From Mariannaea sp. PMI_226 (Eukaryota > Ascomycota > Sordariomycetes > Hypocreales > Nectriaceae): a DNA stretch of 64,000 nucleotides. Shown here in pieces: positions 19,445 through 31,254 of the stretch. The stretch's first letter is position 1. The number at the start of each line of letters is the position of its first letter. The stretch lies in the NCBI GenBank assembly GCA_024336345.1, contig JANFOG010000015.1:310001-374000 (forward strand), read 5' to 3'. A program made the position numbers and the translations under genes. The notes beneath the pieces are model-generated. The model saw nothing but the letters and a program-made list of their open reading frames with translations. It ran no database searches and was not told where the DNA came from.

Positions 19445-20932
19445 TCAGCCGTTGGCATGCATAATGCCCTCTCCAGTATGCTGCGGAACCCAGGGACCAG
19501 CCTCCATCATCGATTGGTGTGAGCCGGGCCGAGAATTTGAGAGTCTCCTGCCATCGTAATGAAGCTCAAACTCGTCACGTACCATAATTACGCCTTCAGT
19601 CAGTTTGCGCGTGCTCTCACTGCCACTGATGCTCTTGCCATCGAGATCGCCATGACCCACACCATCATGTCTCGCCCTGACTTCCCGCTCTGGGTGGTAC
19701 CAGCTAGTGTTGTTGGAAGAGGAGCTTTCACCAGGCTTGCTTTTATTAGTCTTGCTGCTCTTGTTGCTGTTTAGCTTGCCCTGGTAGCTTGCACCACCGC
19801 CAGAGGCTTTGCTAGAGCCACCTGTTAGGGCAGTGATTTGCAGGCCACCGGTTCGGTCGCCACTGTCTTTGAGCTCGTAGGGGGCCTGAATGGCAGCTAC
19901 CGAGGTCGAGCCAAGGAGACTATCGATGACACCCTTTAAGCTGGGGATACAGACTGTGAGCACGGACAGTCCGAGCGAGACTTGGAACCAGATGATGCTC
20001 GGAACAGCCTGCCAAGTCGGGTCAGAGTAGTCTCGGAAGAGGTAGTTGGTGTTGGACAAGCTTGGAATGGTTATGATCGGGACGCTGCACAGGTGGTGGT
20101 TAGCTTTTTTTTTGTTTCTTTCTGTCTTTGTTTTTTTGGTCTCCTATAAACCAATCAGAATGAAAAAACTGACATGATGCGCGTGCCAAACAGAGACATG
20201 ACCATGATTTTTCTTCTCAGAGTTGTCTGGACCTCCCACATCATGGCGACTGGCAGGATGCATAGGGCGAGATCTGTCAAAATGTCCATGACGCCGTTGT
20301 AGACAACTATGGGGCCGTATCCGGGACATTGACGCCTGCTCTCGACGATCCATGGCGAGGGCAGAGGGCATTGAAACACAGTGGTGAAGAAGCCAGTGAT
20401 GACCCATACGAGAATAACAGCGCCCAGGATCATGTTTGCCGTATGTAGACGTCCTTGGTTATTAATTTGCCTAATGAGGAGGCAGATGGAGATTTTCGTA
20501 AAGCCGCAGATGAACAGGGCGAGGATCCGAGAGACATATATGAGCTAGACAGAGAGAGATTTGTCAGAAAGAAGAAAAGAAAAAGGAAAAAAAGAAAGAA
20601 AGAAAAAACTGCTGTATTTTGTGGGATGAGAGTGTAATAATCACCTTGCTGTAACGCAAAAAGTCTGCATCAGTAATGGCATCACGGTGCTGGCCCAGAC
20701 CATTATTGCTCGCGGCGATGACGCAGGCAGTCTCGGCAAAGTATAGAAGCAGGGAAACCAGCAGAGTAAAGTCGTAGTCCTTGAGAGAGGTAATGTTGAG
20801 CCGAATCAGCAGTTTGATAGCCATTCCAATAACGGCGTAGATGAAAAAGGTGAGCGATGCCACCACCACGAGCGCCGCATGGTTGTCATGAGTGAAGGGG
20901 TAAAAGGGGGGCGATACCGGGTCGCTGGCCAT
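19445..20932 (-). CDS. PTH11/rhodopsin-type seven-helix integral membrane protein, three exons, 432 aa
   Basis: Exons 20645-20932, 20174-20544 and 19445-20084 (minus) join in phase to 433 codons with stop. The splices restore RYSKLIYVSRILALF and GTRIIVPIITIPSL. Seven hydrophobic segments lie in the first 290 residues, including AALVVVASLTFFIYAVIGMAI and MILGAVILVWVITGFFTTVFQC. The signature DYSDPTWQAVPSIIW before helix 7 is typical of the fungal rhodopsin-domain family related to PTH11. The C-terminal 140 residues are hydrophilic, Ser/Gly/Lys-rich and likely cytoplasmic. Members are proposed G-protein-coupled sensors of surface or chemical cues in the plasma membrane; the ligand is unknown. 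It is divergent from the amino-acid permease at 22269. Confidence 0.88.
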
Positions 20933-22268
20933 GTCTGGATTGATGGTTGGTCAATTATCAGCAAACTGTAAACATATTCAACTTATAGGGGAGAGGTAAA
21001 GATGAGAGAAAGAGAGGTGCTTGTCAAACACGAGAACAAGAGTTGGGAGATGCAGACAGACGGATCAAAGAGTATCGATGATTCAGCTCGTTGGGACAAG
21101 GAGGGTTCTTAATACATGACCAACGAACACTCAACGGCCCCAGACTTTTATCATCTTTGCCCCGTGTGGCTGTCCACCGAGACAATATCAACTACCAAAT
21201 GGATTCAGCCTGACCAGCCAGCAAGGCCAGCCAACAGCAGCCAGCTAGCACCGGGCAGCATTGGATCTTCACTGTACCACATGCACGGCCGCTCTGCCCT
21301 GCACAAAAAAAAAAAGGAAATCTCTTGTTAAGATACTGTGGGCAAAAAAAAAGTACGCAGAGTGCGGATCGCCCAAATACTCTACTCTAGCAATAACCAC
21401 AATCGCATCTTTTACCTCTTTTTTATTTCAACCAGGGTGAGCCGGGACAATCCCATCCAGGAACCGGCCAAAGGATCGATAATGGATGGGATCTGCCGAT
21501 AAGACCCGCTCTGCTGGCTCGGCAATAGGACGATTCAAAGGGTGTTGAGGGTCTAGGAGATAATCGTAAGAGGCCCCTCCTCCTTCTTGTCGTTGCTTTG
21601 TTCTCTGGAAGGATTGGCTAGTCGGACAAAAAAACCCCTTGTCACTGCGTAATCCCTGTCTGTCTCACTTGAGACAACCAACCACGGGAACAAATGTACA
21701 GACTACACAATGATACCTCTTTTTCTCCCACCCCATCATCTCTTGTCCTCTCAATAGCCTGCTCCCCGTCTGAGACAAGATATAGCCTTGTAGGTCATGC
21801 AGGCCCTCTGCTAGTCTGTATTCTCTTCCCGATCCCAGCATTCCGCCCCTTGAATTAAAAAAGGAAAAAAAAAACCACCTTTCTTCCCAGAACCTCTAAA
21901 GCTTGATGGCAATGGCGCTATTAGTGAACGTTTTCTCTCGCTCTTCTCCCCTGCATATGAACGTTTCTAGCGATTAGGTTGGCCCTTGTTTGCTCATATT
22001 TGTGGCGACGGCGTCTATTAAAACACGGCTCTCCGGTGCAGTCCATCCTTACAACCGAGGACGAGTCAGTTTGCTCTGTGTTCTGCCCTTGGTTTTCATA
22101 TCTCTCTATCTCTCTCTGCCTTTGGCTGTCTCATCCTCTCTCTCTTTCTCTATCCCTCCCCCATCTCTCTTTGCTTTACTTACCTCTTCCTCCACTTCTT
22201 TCCTTTCTTTATCTCCTTCTTTAAACCAAAATTCATTCCAGTCTCAAGCCCACGACCACCTTAACAAC
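20933..22268. promoter_or_regulatory. Divergent promoter region between receptor and amino-acid permease
   Basis: 1.3 kb without credible coding sequence. It contains several poly-A runs (21303-21315, 21341-21350, 21865-21874). A long CT-rich leader at about 22085-22230 comes directly before the permease ATG, typical of strong fungal promoters. No specific operator can be named. Confidence 0.5.
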
Positions 22269-24009
22269 ATGTCTGAAGAGGCCATTGAGATGACAGCGGC
22301 GGGCAAGGCTGTCTACAGCGTTGATACCAGCGTCAAGCCCGACACGGACAGCTCCTTGTACAACCAAACGCGCACTCGAAGGGTGTTTTCCTTTTCTCAG
22401 CTGTTTGCCTTTTCGCTGACCTACATGGCTCTATGGGAAGGCATGTGCACGTGAGTTTTGTTTAATAGCTGAGTCCTTTTTTTCTTCTTCTTCTTTCTGC
22501 AGACAAAAGCAGAGATAAGCAACTGACACGAGACATTAGAAACATGTACTTTGCCCTGTACAACGGTGGACCTCAGACATTCGTCTTCAGCTTCATCATT
22601 GTCTTTTTCGGGGCCATTGCCCAGGCTGCTTCGCTGGGCGAGATGGCTTCGATCCAACCCGTAGCTGGCGCCCAGTATCATTGGACCTACCACCTGGCTC
22701 CTACATCGGTCAGACGATTGGCCACCTATGTGCAGGGCTGGTCGACTTGGTTTGGGTACATCTCGTTGCTAGCTGGCATCGCCAATGTCACCATTATCCT
22801 ACTCGAGTCCATGATTGCGCTCAACCACACCAACTACGTGGCTGGTGGCTGGCACACTTCTGTCTTGGTCATTGCCATGTGCGTTTTTCAGGGCCTTCTC
22901 AACACGTACGCCTTTGAGTTGATTCCCTGGATTGAATTGATCGCTGGTGTCTTGCACGTGGCTTTGTTTGTCATCTTTGCCGTGGTGCTTGGTGTCATGG
23001 GCACCCGGCACAGCTCCAGCTTCTGGCTGCAGACCAACATTTCATCAGGCTGGGATGACACCTTTATTGCCTGGAACTTGGGCATGCTCACCTGTGTGTG
23101 GAGTTTTACTGGTAAGGGTTTTTTTTTTTTTTTTGGCTTTTTTTTTTTGGCTTTTTCATTATCCTACTCAACAATACTGTTTCCTCTTTCCCTGGCCCCT
23201 TGCTGACATCCCCTCCAGGCTTCGACAGCGCCATCCACATGAGTGAAGAGACTCGCAAGGCAAAGTCTGCTGTTCCTCGCGCCATGTTCTGGTCCATCTT
23301 CCTCAATGGCTGCCTCGGCTTCGTCATGGTCAATGTCATCCTCTCAGCCATGGGGTCAGTCGACGATGCCCTAGCCTCGTCCAGCCCCATTCTCGCCATT
23401 CTGCTCGAGGTCACAGGCTCGACAAAGGCTACAACTGCCATGATGACGGGCCTCTTTGTCATCTCCTTTAGCGTCAACCTAGCCAACATTGCCTCCGTCT
23501 CCCGACTCACTTGGGCCTGGGCCCGAGACGGTGGCATGCCTGCGTACTTTGCCTACGTCAGCCCCAAACACCGCGTGCCCACCCGGTCCATTGTGCTCAC
23601 CGTCTTCCTCGTGTGCGCCCTGTGCCTTCTCAACATTGGCAGTACGAGTTATGTTGCGTTTGGTGCCATTACTGCACTCTCATCTCTTGCTCTGTACATT
23701 AGTTATGCCATTGCCATCAGTAGCATCCTGTATTCACGGTTTGCTCCCAACCCCGTCAAACTGGGTGAGTGGAATCTCGGTCGGTACGGCCTCTACATAA
23801 ACGCGTTTGCTTTGGTGTACACGCTGTATATTATCGTCTTTCTCCCTTTTCCTTCGACGTTGCCCGTCACAGGAGCAAACATGAACTACTGTGGACCAGT
23901 CATGGTCTTTGTTCTTTTGGTGACGGCTGTCCTGTGGCTTGGCCATGCCAAGAAGCATTGGACTGGGCCTAACATTACTATTCTTGACTTTATCATGAAC
24001 GGTTCCTAG
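22269..24009 (+). CDS. Amino acid/GABA/choline-type permease (APC superfamily), three exons, 514 aa
   Basis: Exons 22269-22450, 22540-23111 and 23219-24009 join in phase to 515 codons with stop. Donors are GTGAGT and GTAAGG; acceptors are ATTAG and CCAG. The second intron is T-rich. The hydrophilic N-tail (about 45 residues) is followed by twelve predicted helices. Family signatures include LFAFSLTYMALWEGM, SLGEMASIQPVAGAQYHWTY and TGFDSAIHMSEETRKAKSAVPRAMFWS, the conserved motif after helix 6 of the fungal GABA/amino-acid/choline permeases. It should import an amino compound at the plasma membrane; specificity cannot be assigned. It is divergent from the receptor. Confidence 0.92.
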
Positions 24010-24920
24010 CTGGGTGTGAGAGTTGGTAGAGAGCTGGGGGGTTAGGGTGGGGGGTTGCTTAAATGGCTGTAATTCTAGCTTGTATACGTATAATTTTCAC
24101 GCGCCTGAATAAAGGGGATTTTCGATTTTTGAGTGCCCTTGATACGCTTATCCCCTAGCCCATTGATGTAAAAGATATCCGGTCTTATTATAGGCTCTAA
24201 TGATGTATTCATCTAGATTGAAACACCATACATGGTAGAGGAGACCTGTTCTCAGAGTTATTGCTTGATTTACGTAGCCCCTCCGAATGAGGAAACTTGC
24301 CTAAACGGGAAGTTCGTAGTGCGTTTTGATTGGCCCGGCCCCCGCCGGGGGTAGCGGACTTGAAACCCCAGCCGTTCACTTTTCTTAAATGATCATCAGG
24401 TTGAACTGTACTTGTCATGTTATTTTAGGTCATTTGGAGATCAGACATTGCACTTGATTAGATCGGCTTGACCCTGGTGCCATATATCTTGGGGCGTCTA
24501 TTTTTGTCATTTTCTTTACGAATTTTACTACCACAGCGGCCAGGACGCCAGTGATTCCCTGTCACAGCGGGATGGATACCGGGTAGCTGCATCACACTCA
24601 GTGACGAGATACTCACCAACACATGCAAGTGAAGAGAGGCCAATTTTCAGAAAATCTAGATGGAAACCGAAGCAATTAAATTAGGAATGTGGCGGTAAGA
24701 GTTTGGTCCGTAACTGACAGCAAGTCATTGCAAACATGCCGAGTGCCGCGAGCCGGGCGAATACATCCCGAATCTCGGCCTAAACTATCACGAGCAGCTT
24801 TATATCCGGTGAGGTGGTGCCTCGCACAGCTCCCCGACAAAAGCAGACAAACACAAACTGATCAACGACACGATATCCAGAATACCACATCTGCGTGAAC
24901 GTTAGGCCACTCTCGCCAAC
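24010..24920. other. Intergenic, no gene seen
   Basis: It holds the permease 3' side and the promoter of the hydroxyacid dehydrogenase. A GC-rich self-complementary CCCCCGCCGGGGG element sits near 24341-24353 and could form a hairpin; there is no coding signal. Confidence 0.45.
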
Positions 24921-26470
24921 ATGACGCCTGATATTCAGTGCATTGCCGACCTCAAAGAGGCGGCGTCGACCAAAATGAGCACGATGGTGCGAGGTGTGTT
25001 GATGCTCCAATGCTGTTTTGCGATGCCTTTACCTATTGACATATGACAGAATTCCTTAACGAAGGGGCTGATGACTGTCAGACTGTGAGAGAAAACGAGG
25101 AGGCTTGGTCTCGTTACCGAATCAGACCCCGGATGATGCGCAATGTCGAGACGATTGACACATCCACGACGCTGCTCGGATCCTCGGTATGCAACCCACT
25201 CTCTCAAGCAACCGACAGCGTATTAAACTTATCATTCACCCCCAGACTCCGTATCCCTTCTCAATTGGCCCGGCGTCAATGCAAAAGCTATTCCATCGCG
25301 ACGGCGAGATTGCCACGTCAAGAGCCGCGGCCAAGTTGAATATGCCCATGGGGGTTTCTACCTTTGCAACCGCGACTCTGGAGGACATTATCGCTCCGCG
25401 GCCCGCTAATGTTCCGTATTTTATGCAGCTGTACGTATTTAGGGACAACGCCATTACGGAGCAGCTTGTGCGCAGGGCTGAAAAGGCTGGGTTCGCTGCC
25501 CTGGCTGTAACGCTGGACGCACCAGTGCATGGCAAGCGTCGGAACGAGGTCCGGAACAAATTTCGTATCCCCCAGGATGTGTGGTTTGAAAACTTTGATC
25601 GTGATGGTTTCCTGCTCCCAATGGATGTGGAAAACGACAAGGCTGCCAGGAAGACGTCTCAAAGTCAGAGCGGATATCTCAATGGTTCGTTCACTTGCGA
25701 AGGGAGGGCATGAAAACTCAAGTCAAGCACTAACAGAACTGGAAGATGCCCGTCTGGAATGGAGTAAACATATTTCTTGGCTGCGATCAATTACGAAGCT
25801 CAAGATTTTTGTCAAGGGAGGTTAGACTCTCCCCCCCCCCCCCCCCCCCCCCCCAACCGACTGACTAGCTGCGTAGCAGAACGATTGACTACATAATGCA
25901 AATACAAACCATGAGAATCACTAGCTAAACATTTTTTCTATAGTCCTCACGGCGGAGGATACAGAGTTGGCAATCAACCATGGTGTTGACGGCATCATCG
26001 TGTCAAATCACGGCGGCAGGCAACTTGATGGTGTCGTGACAACGGCAGAAGTGCTCCCTGAGATTGTGGCTGCTGCCAAGGGCCGAGTACCCATCCATGT
26101 CGATGGCGGAATCAGAAAAGGAACCGATATTTTCAAGGTAAGATGGCTAGACGACTACTTTTTGACGCAGCAAGCTTCTAACATGACGCGCAGGCCCTCG
26201 CTCTCGGAGCCGACTTTGTCTGGGTCTCTCGACCGCCCCTGTGGGGACTGGCGGTAAGCAAGCTTGCATGCAGACTACGGTGCGGTACTAATCACTGACT
26301 AAAAATGGTTTCTTCAGTATAATGGCGAGGAAGGCGTGGAACTAGCCATGGGGATATTAATTGAAGAGTTTCAGCGTACCATGGCTCTGGCTGGGTGCGT
26401 TAGCGTGTCTGATATCACGGCCGACTTTGTACGAGATGGATCAAAGCAATTGGCAATATCGAAATTATAG
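24921..26470 (+). CDS. FMN-dependent 2-hydroxyacid dehydrogenase/oxidase, seven exons, 379 aa
   Basis: Seven exons join in phase to 380 codons with stop: 24921-24993, 25050-25186, 25246-25684, 25737-25820, 25944-26137, 26194-26253 and 26318-26470. The FMN TIM barrel is clear: [50 protein letters not shown] (Tyr133), [18 protein letters not shown] (Lys243), [10 protein letters not shown] (catalytic His267 and substrate-binding Arg270), [11 protein letters not shown]. These oxidise lactate, glycolate or longer hydroxy acids to keto acids. The N-terminal Tyr that usually precedes GADDE is not evident (sequence [10 protein letters not shown]), and the C-terminal [13 protein letters not shown] ends without a clear peroxisomal signal, though SKL occurs at the extreme end and could be a PTS1. 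Intron 4 contains a 24-C run. Confidence 0.9.
25831..25854. repeat. Poly-C run of 24 inside an intron
   Basis: A pure C homopolymer begins ten bases after the donor of intron 4 of the hydroxyacid dehydrogenase. Its length may be uncertain in the assembly, but it does not touch coding sequence in my model. Confidence 0.9.
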
Positions 26471-26953
26471 ACAAGGGAGGGGTAGAAGCGGAATTAATCA
26501 TAGAGATGACGTTTTGTTGCTGTAATAATCCTTTCATGGCGGAATTAATGCTGCTGCATCAATGCATGCAGTCAGCTCCTCGCAGAACGCTTCTGTAATG
26601 GGAATAGCCCCATCCAGCGGTCCATTCAGCCTCCGCCACACTGAATCTTTCTCTCCCTGAACTAGGTCAGCAGGCTGTACAGTAGGTTCTACAAGGAATC
26701 GAACGGGGCGTTGATTGGCTGGCTGAATGCATGGTGTTTGTGGGACATGTATTTGAATGTCTTTTTGAGCTTCAATCGACGAGATTGCTTACAAGAGTTG
26801 ATGAGCGTAAACGCAGCTCGCTCTCTGGCTTCTTTCAGAGAAAGAAATCAGGTATATAAATGGCTGGATATTCCCACCAGTTGGCCACGATGCATCAATT
26901 CAACAGCACACAAGAGTATTTTGATATTACTACTTCCTGTCATCTGTTAAACC
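26471..26953. promoter_or_regulatory. Promoter of the secreted hydrolase, with TATA box
   Basis: A TATATAAA element at 26853-26860 sits about 94 bp before the hydrolase ATG, on the same strand. The rest is dehydrogenase 3' sequence with no other gene seen. Confidence 0.5.
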
Positions 26954-28369
26954 ATGGTCTCGTCTCGTATACTTTTCTTGTTCACGGCTGGGGCTGGACT
27001 TGCTCTCGCCATGGCCAGCCCTCAAAACGCCAATGCTGTTTTAACCCAGCCATACTACCCTCCAGCTGCGGATTGCTGGGAATACAAAGTTCCTGTCTCA
27101 ATTACAACCGATACGACCGTCTTTGACTTTCCCGACTGGAAGGATGACTTTGCTCTGCAAGACTTTCTTACCAACGTTACCACCCGTCCCAGCGCCGGAT
27201 ATCCCAGTCCAATTGTTGGTAGCAGCAATCTGTCTGCTACATACACACTTGCAGCGTCCTTTTGTACCCCGAAGAAGCGAGCATATGGCAAAAAGACTGT
27301 CATTCTCGCCACCCATGGAATCGGACAGCCTCGGACGCACTGGAACTCTGCGTATGAGCCGGAAGAGTATAATTTCGTGCAGCATGCTATTGACAAGGGC
27401 TACTCGGTCTGGTTCTATGACCGCCTCGGCTGTGGAGAGTCTGAAAAGTATGTTTGCTCAATTTTGAAGACACTATGGTGGTCTTTTTTTTCTTTTTCTT
27501 TTTCTTCCATTCTTTTTGTTCTTTTTATCTACGTCCTCGACTAACAACACTAGAATCTCTGGCTTCACAAACCAGCTTCGCATTCAAAAGGCCATTCTCG
27601 TCGAGCTAACTAAGATTGTCAAGTCTGGCAAGTATACAGGCTCCCTTGGGAAGCCAGACAAGTTGGCCGTCATGGGCTTCTCCTTTGGCTCATTCGTCAC
27701 GCACTTTGCTGTGGCAGAAAACCCCACGATTGCGGATGCCACCATACTCACTGCCATCAACTACAACACTACCGGCTTGAATGTCAATGGACTTGTGCGG
27801 TCGTTTGTTCCACGTATTGCCGCTCTGCAGGACCCTCAGCGTTTCGGTCTTCTCGACCCTGGATACCTGACATGGGTTGATGAGATTGCACAAGTCAATA
27901 CGTACGTCTATTTTTTGTTTCTTTTTCTTTCCATGGCAGAATGAGAAGTCATCCAACTAACAGATGATTAGTTACTTCAAATACCCATACTATGATATCC
28001 CGACCGCGTCTTACTGTGAAGAGTACAAGAATGCATTTGGAATTGGCGAGTTTCTCACTATTGCCGACGGCAACTTTGATGCCAGCGGTTACAAAGGTGC
28101 AGTTTTGGTAAGTGCTCAACTGTGTTATGCCTTGTGACTGGAATTGCATAGACTGATAAAAAATGTAGGCAATCACTGGCAAAACAGACTACATCATTTG
28201 TGATGGAGAATGTGAGGGTATCTTCGATGAGCCAGCCAAAACCATCTGGCGCAACGCCAAATTTACGCCATATCTGCATCCTCACGCGAGCCATAACTTC
28301 AATTTCCACCATAATGCTACTGGGGCGTACAATGTCATTACTGGATTCTTGGAGCAGAATGGACTTTAG
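26954..28369 (+). CDS. Secreted alpha/beta hydrolase, four exons, 392 aa
   Basis: Exons 26954-27447, 27554-27901, 27972-28107 and 28169-28369 join in phase to 393 codons with stop. The product begins with a signal peptide (MVSSRILFLFTAGAGLALA, likely cleaved after about residue 20-25). It then shows TVILATHGIGQPRTHW, FYDRLGCGESEK and the serine nucleophile elbow GFSFGS (Ser208). The catalytic His is probably in LHPHASHNFNFHH near the end. Several NxT/NxS sites suggest glycosylation. It looks like a secreted esterase/lipase-like hydrolase of a fungal-specific group. The unusual GEC...C pattern (IICDGECEGIF) may form a disulfide. Substrate unknown; it lies downstream of the FMN dehydrogenase on the same strand. 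Confidence 0.85.
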
Positions 28370-28889
28370 GGTTGAGATTGGAAGTTGATTGGAAGTGGAG
28401 GGGGGGGGGGGGTTTCTGTTGACTGACCAGGATTGATAGATGTCTTTTTTTGTCTCTCTTCATTTTGGATACTGATTGTGGTAGACTGGTACTGGGGTGT
28501 CTGCTATCTTATTCTATTATTTTTATTCTTCTGTTTAAATTTTTACCACTCTATAGTCTCATCATAAGAGCAATCAGCAGTCGTTGGCTGGCTGTTGTGA
28601 CGCTATGGCGCAAACTAATGCACAATGCTGCACAGCTTACGCAAAAAACGTCATTCGTTGTTTGTCCATGGACCGGGGTTACCGTGATGCCGCCCGCAAA
28701 ATCAGCCCTATCGGCAGTCTACTGTGCCCGTGGTATGACATCCTTTCCATCAGGCTTTTTCTTGAAAAGTTGCTCTGAAAAAAGAGAGAGGCTACCTAAG
28801 TCGACTGTCTGCACGTTTCCATCCTCCCCCCTGACGCTTCGCCTTGAACACCACTCGATTGAATCCATATTCTTGCTCTCGTTCCTTTC
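28370..28889. other. Short intergenic with poly-G run
   Basis: A 13-G run lies at 28400-28412, about 30 bp after the hydrolase stop. The remainder carries the 5' leader of the next regulator; the 150-codon ORF here (28450-28902) overlaps the regulator start in another frame and has no domain. Confidence 0.5.
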
Positions 28890-30702
28890 ATGGTGGGCGT
28901 AGCTGGACGCAGCAAGGGCTGCAATACGTGTCGTAAGCGCCGGGTCAAATGCGGTGAGTCCAGCGGCTTTGAGCATTGATGCCTCCCTCTCCCCAAGTAG
29001 CTTTGCTGAGCAATTGCAGACGAGACGAAGCCAGTTTGTACCAGATGCACAAAAGCTGGTTTCGAATGCCTCGGCTACGAGAGGGCTCGGATGTGGCATC
29101 ACACATCTACCGCGCCGTTTCCTGCTGCAGACCAGGAGGCAGAGAAGCAGAAACAAGACTCAGCCTTGGCAGCCAAGCATCATCGCGTGTCATCTCCGCC
29201 GCCAGAACTTAGCCTCATCGCATTCCAGGGAGACTTTTGCTTCTCATTCATGTTCTCCAACTTTATCTGGAGATCGTACGGAGCATTGTGGCTAAACCAA
29301 GCGGCAGAGGGAAAACTGGGAAACCTAGCTCTCAATGCAACCAAGGCCTTGTCGCATGCCAACTTTGGACGCTCAAATCATAAATCCGATATTGAGCTGG
29401 AGGGATCAATTCAGTATGGGAAATGCCTGAAACGACTCGCAACAGAGCTTGGCAGGGGGCCAGAGCTGGTCAAGGATGGGAACCAATTGCTTGTGCCCAT
29501 CTTGCTATTGATAATGCACGCGGTGAGCCCACACACACATAAACAGGGATGGATAAAAGGAAGAGAAGATGGCAATGGTATCAACAGCACAAAAACTGAC
29601 CACAGAGTAACCTAGGCATCTAATTCTGACCGCACCGGAGCCATATTTCATCTAAAGGGCCTCTCCAGGTTGTTATACATTTGTGGACCTGAGGCTTTCC
29701 AGCGCCAGCCGCTTCTCAACGCCTTTGAAGCTGCCAGAGCAACAGTGGTGAGGACCAGATACCCTTTACAAACCTCTAGTGTCAAAGCAACTGACAGTGC
29801 TTTTTTTTTCTTCTTTTCAGCTTGTGGCTGGTCTTGTCGGAAAGCAGCGGCTATTCTTTGACGACCAACGATGGCGAACTGTTCCTTGGGCATTGGATCC
29901 CAAGTCCAAGACTTCACAAAGTCAGCTGCTCGACATACTCGTGCAAATCCCCGGAATTCTCCAGGACCATGCAAAGCTTGAGCATGTTGCAGCGTCGACA
30001 GCGTCGTCAAGCCCAGAGTTGCGAGGCATCATTAAGCGGGTTGAGGAGCAGCTCGTCACCTTGTTCGAGTGGCGATGGCAATGGCAGAAAGTATCAGGCC
30101 ATCAAGTCGAGGTGGACGTCGACGAACAGCCTAACGGGCTAGCCTTTGCCTCACTTGGATCCATCGGGACCTCGAGTCAGTCTACACGCCTTCGCTTCGG
30201 TCACTTTGTCGCCGCGACCGACATGATGCTGTATAATGCCACCATGATGTGGCTGCTCGCACTCCTTTGGAAGCTGGATCCATTTGGTGCAGGTCAGCGA
30301 ATCGAGAGCTGTGCCATAGCTGCCACCCCAAATCTTCAGGACGAGGCGTGGAAGATGTCGTTTGAGCCTCTCCGACGGCCGGGCTCGTCGCTGACAGTGC
30401 AATCGCCTGCCATGGAGATTTGTCGGGCGTTTGAATGGGTCACTCGCCACCACAGCCGGGCCAAGGACCCAACCTTTCTGTACCTATTCCCCGTGGGCAT
30501 GGCCATGAGCGTATTGCAGCTGGATCCCCAGAACAAGGCTTGGGTAAAGTCTCTGTTGGATAAAAGCCCTCTGACAGCCAACTACGCGGCTCAGGGCGAG
30601 AATCCGGCAGGGTTTGGCTTCTATTTAACGAAGCAATCGCTGGATCCTGACAAGGTGCAAGCTGATGAGCAGATATTTCTACCTCATGAAGTGGCGGCTT
30701 AG
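28890..30702 (+). CDS. Zn2Cys6 transcription factor, four exons, 526 aa
   Basis: Exons 28890-28953, 29020-29522, 29616-29747 and 29821-30702 join in phase to 527 codons with stop. The first intron splits the zinc cluster, and joining restores Cys11-x2-Cys14-x6-Cys21-x6-Cys28-x2-Cys31-x6-Cys38 (GCNTCRKRRVKCDETKPVCTRC spans it). The downstream part resembles the Fungal_trans_2 type: LLIMHA, HLKGLSRLLYICGPEAF, DDQRWRTVPWA, and a C-terminal helical region. It is probably a nuclear pathway regulator. It lies between a secreted hydrolase and an MFS transporter and about 5 kb from the terpene-cyclase fusion gene, so it is the best candidate for a local cluster regulator; that is inference from position. 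Confidence 0.9.
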
Positions 30703-31254
30703 AGTCATCAAAAACGCTTTTCCTTGGCAACGGCTGTAAGTGGTGTCATGGGCCGTTCAGGAACTGGATTTAGTAGAGCCATGTGACCTATTATTTGGGC
30801 TTGGATATTGAATAGCGGCTTTTATGAGTAGAACACAAACAAAATTGTAGCAACCCTTGTTAGGCAAACCACCATTGCTTCCATTAAAGCAGTCATATCA
30901 TATGTCGTCTTCAGTCGGGTAGCTCAACTAATTCGCATATCATTAATGTGCCACTTTCACTATATATGACGTGCTTGAAGAAAACAGTCGACCTCCAGCC
31001 AATACCACTGTTTGTGGTCCAGGTGCGTTTCCTGTTCAGGAAGCTGAAAAGGATTATCGTGGATACAACAGCCCCAGTTTGGGTAACATCCTGGTCCCTG
31101 CACAGTTGCGTGCTCATTCTCTGGTCAGTGGTCACTTATACTGTAGAATCGGAAAAAGAGAAAAGTAGTATATATTAGACTACAAGAAATCCGAGAAAAA
31201 AGAAGAGCGAGAAAAGCTCTCAACGACAACCTGGAGCATTTGTGCAACTAGACA
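30703..31254. promoter_or_regulatory. Promoter region of the MFS transporter
   Basis: No gene; short ORFs only. A TATATATT element near 31169-31176 lies about 80 bp before the transporter ATG, followed by a purine-rich GAAAAAAGAAGAGCGAGAAAAG leader. Confidence 0.45.

Noticed and set aside
25529..25825. Apparent frameshift/pseudogene in the hydroxyacid dehydrogenase
   Set aside because: The frame change is explained by a 52-bp intron (GTTCGT...CACTAACAG) and the product stays collinear with the family.
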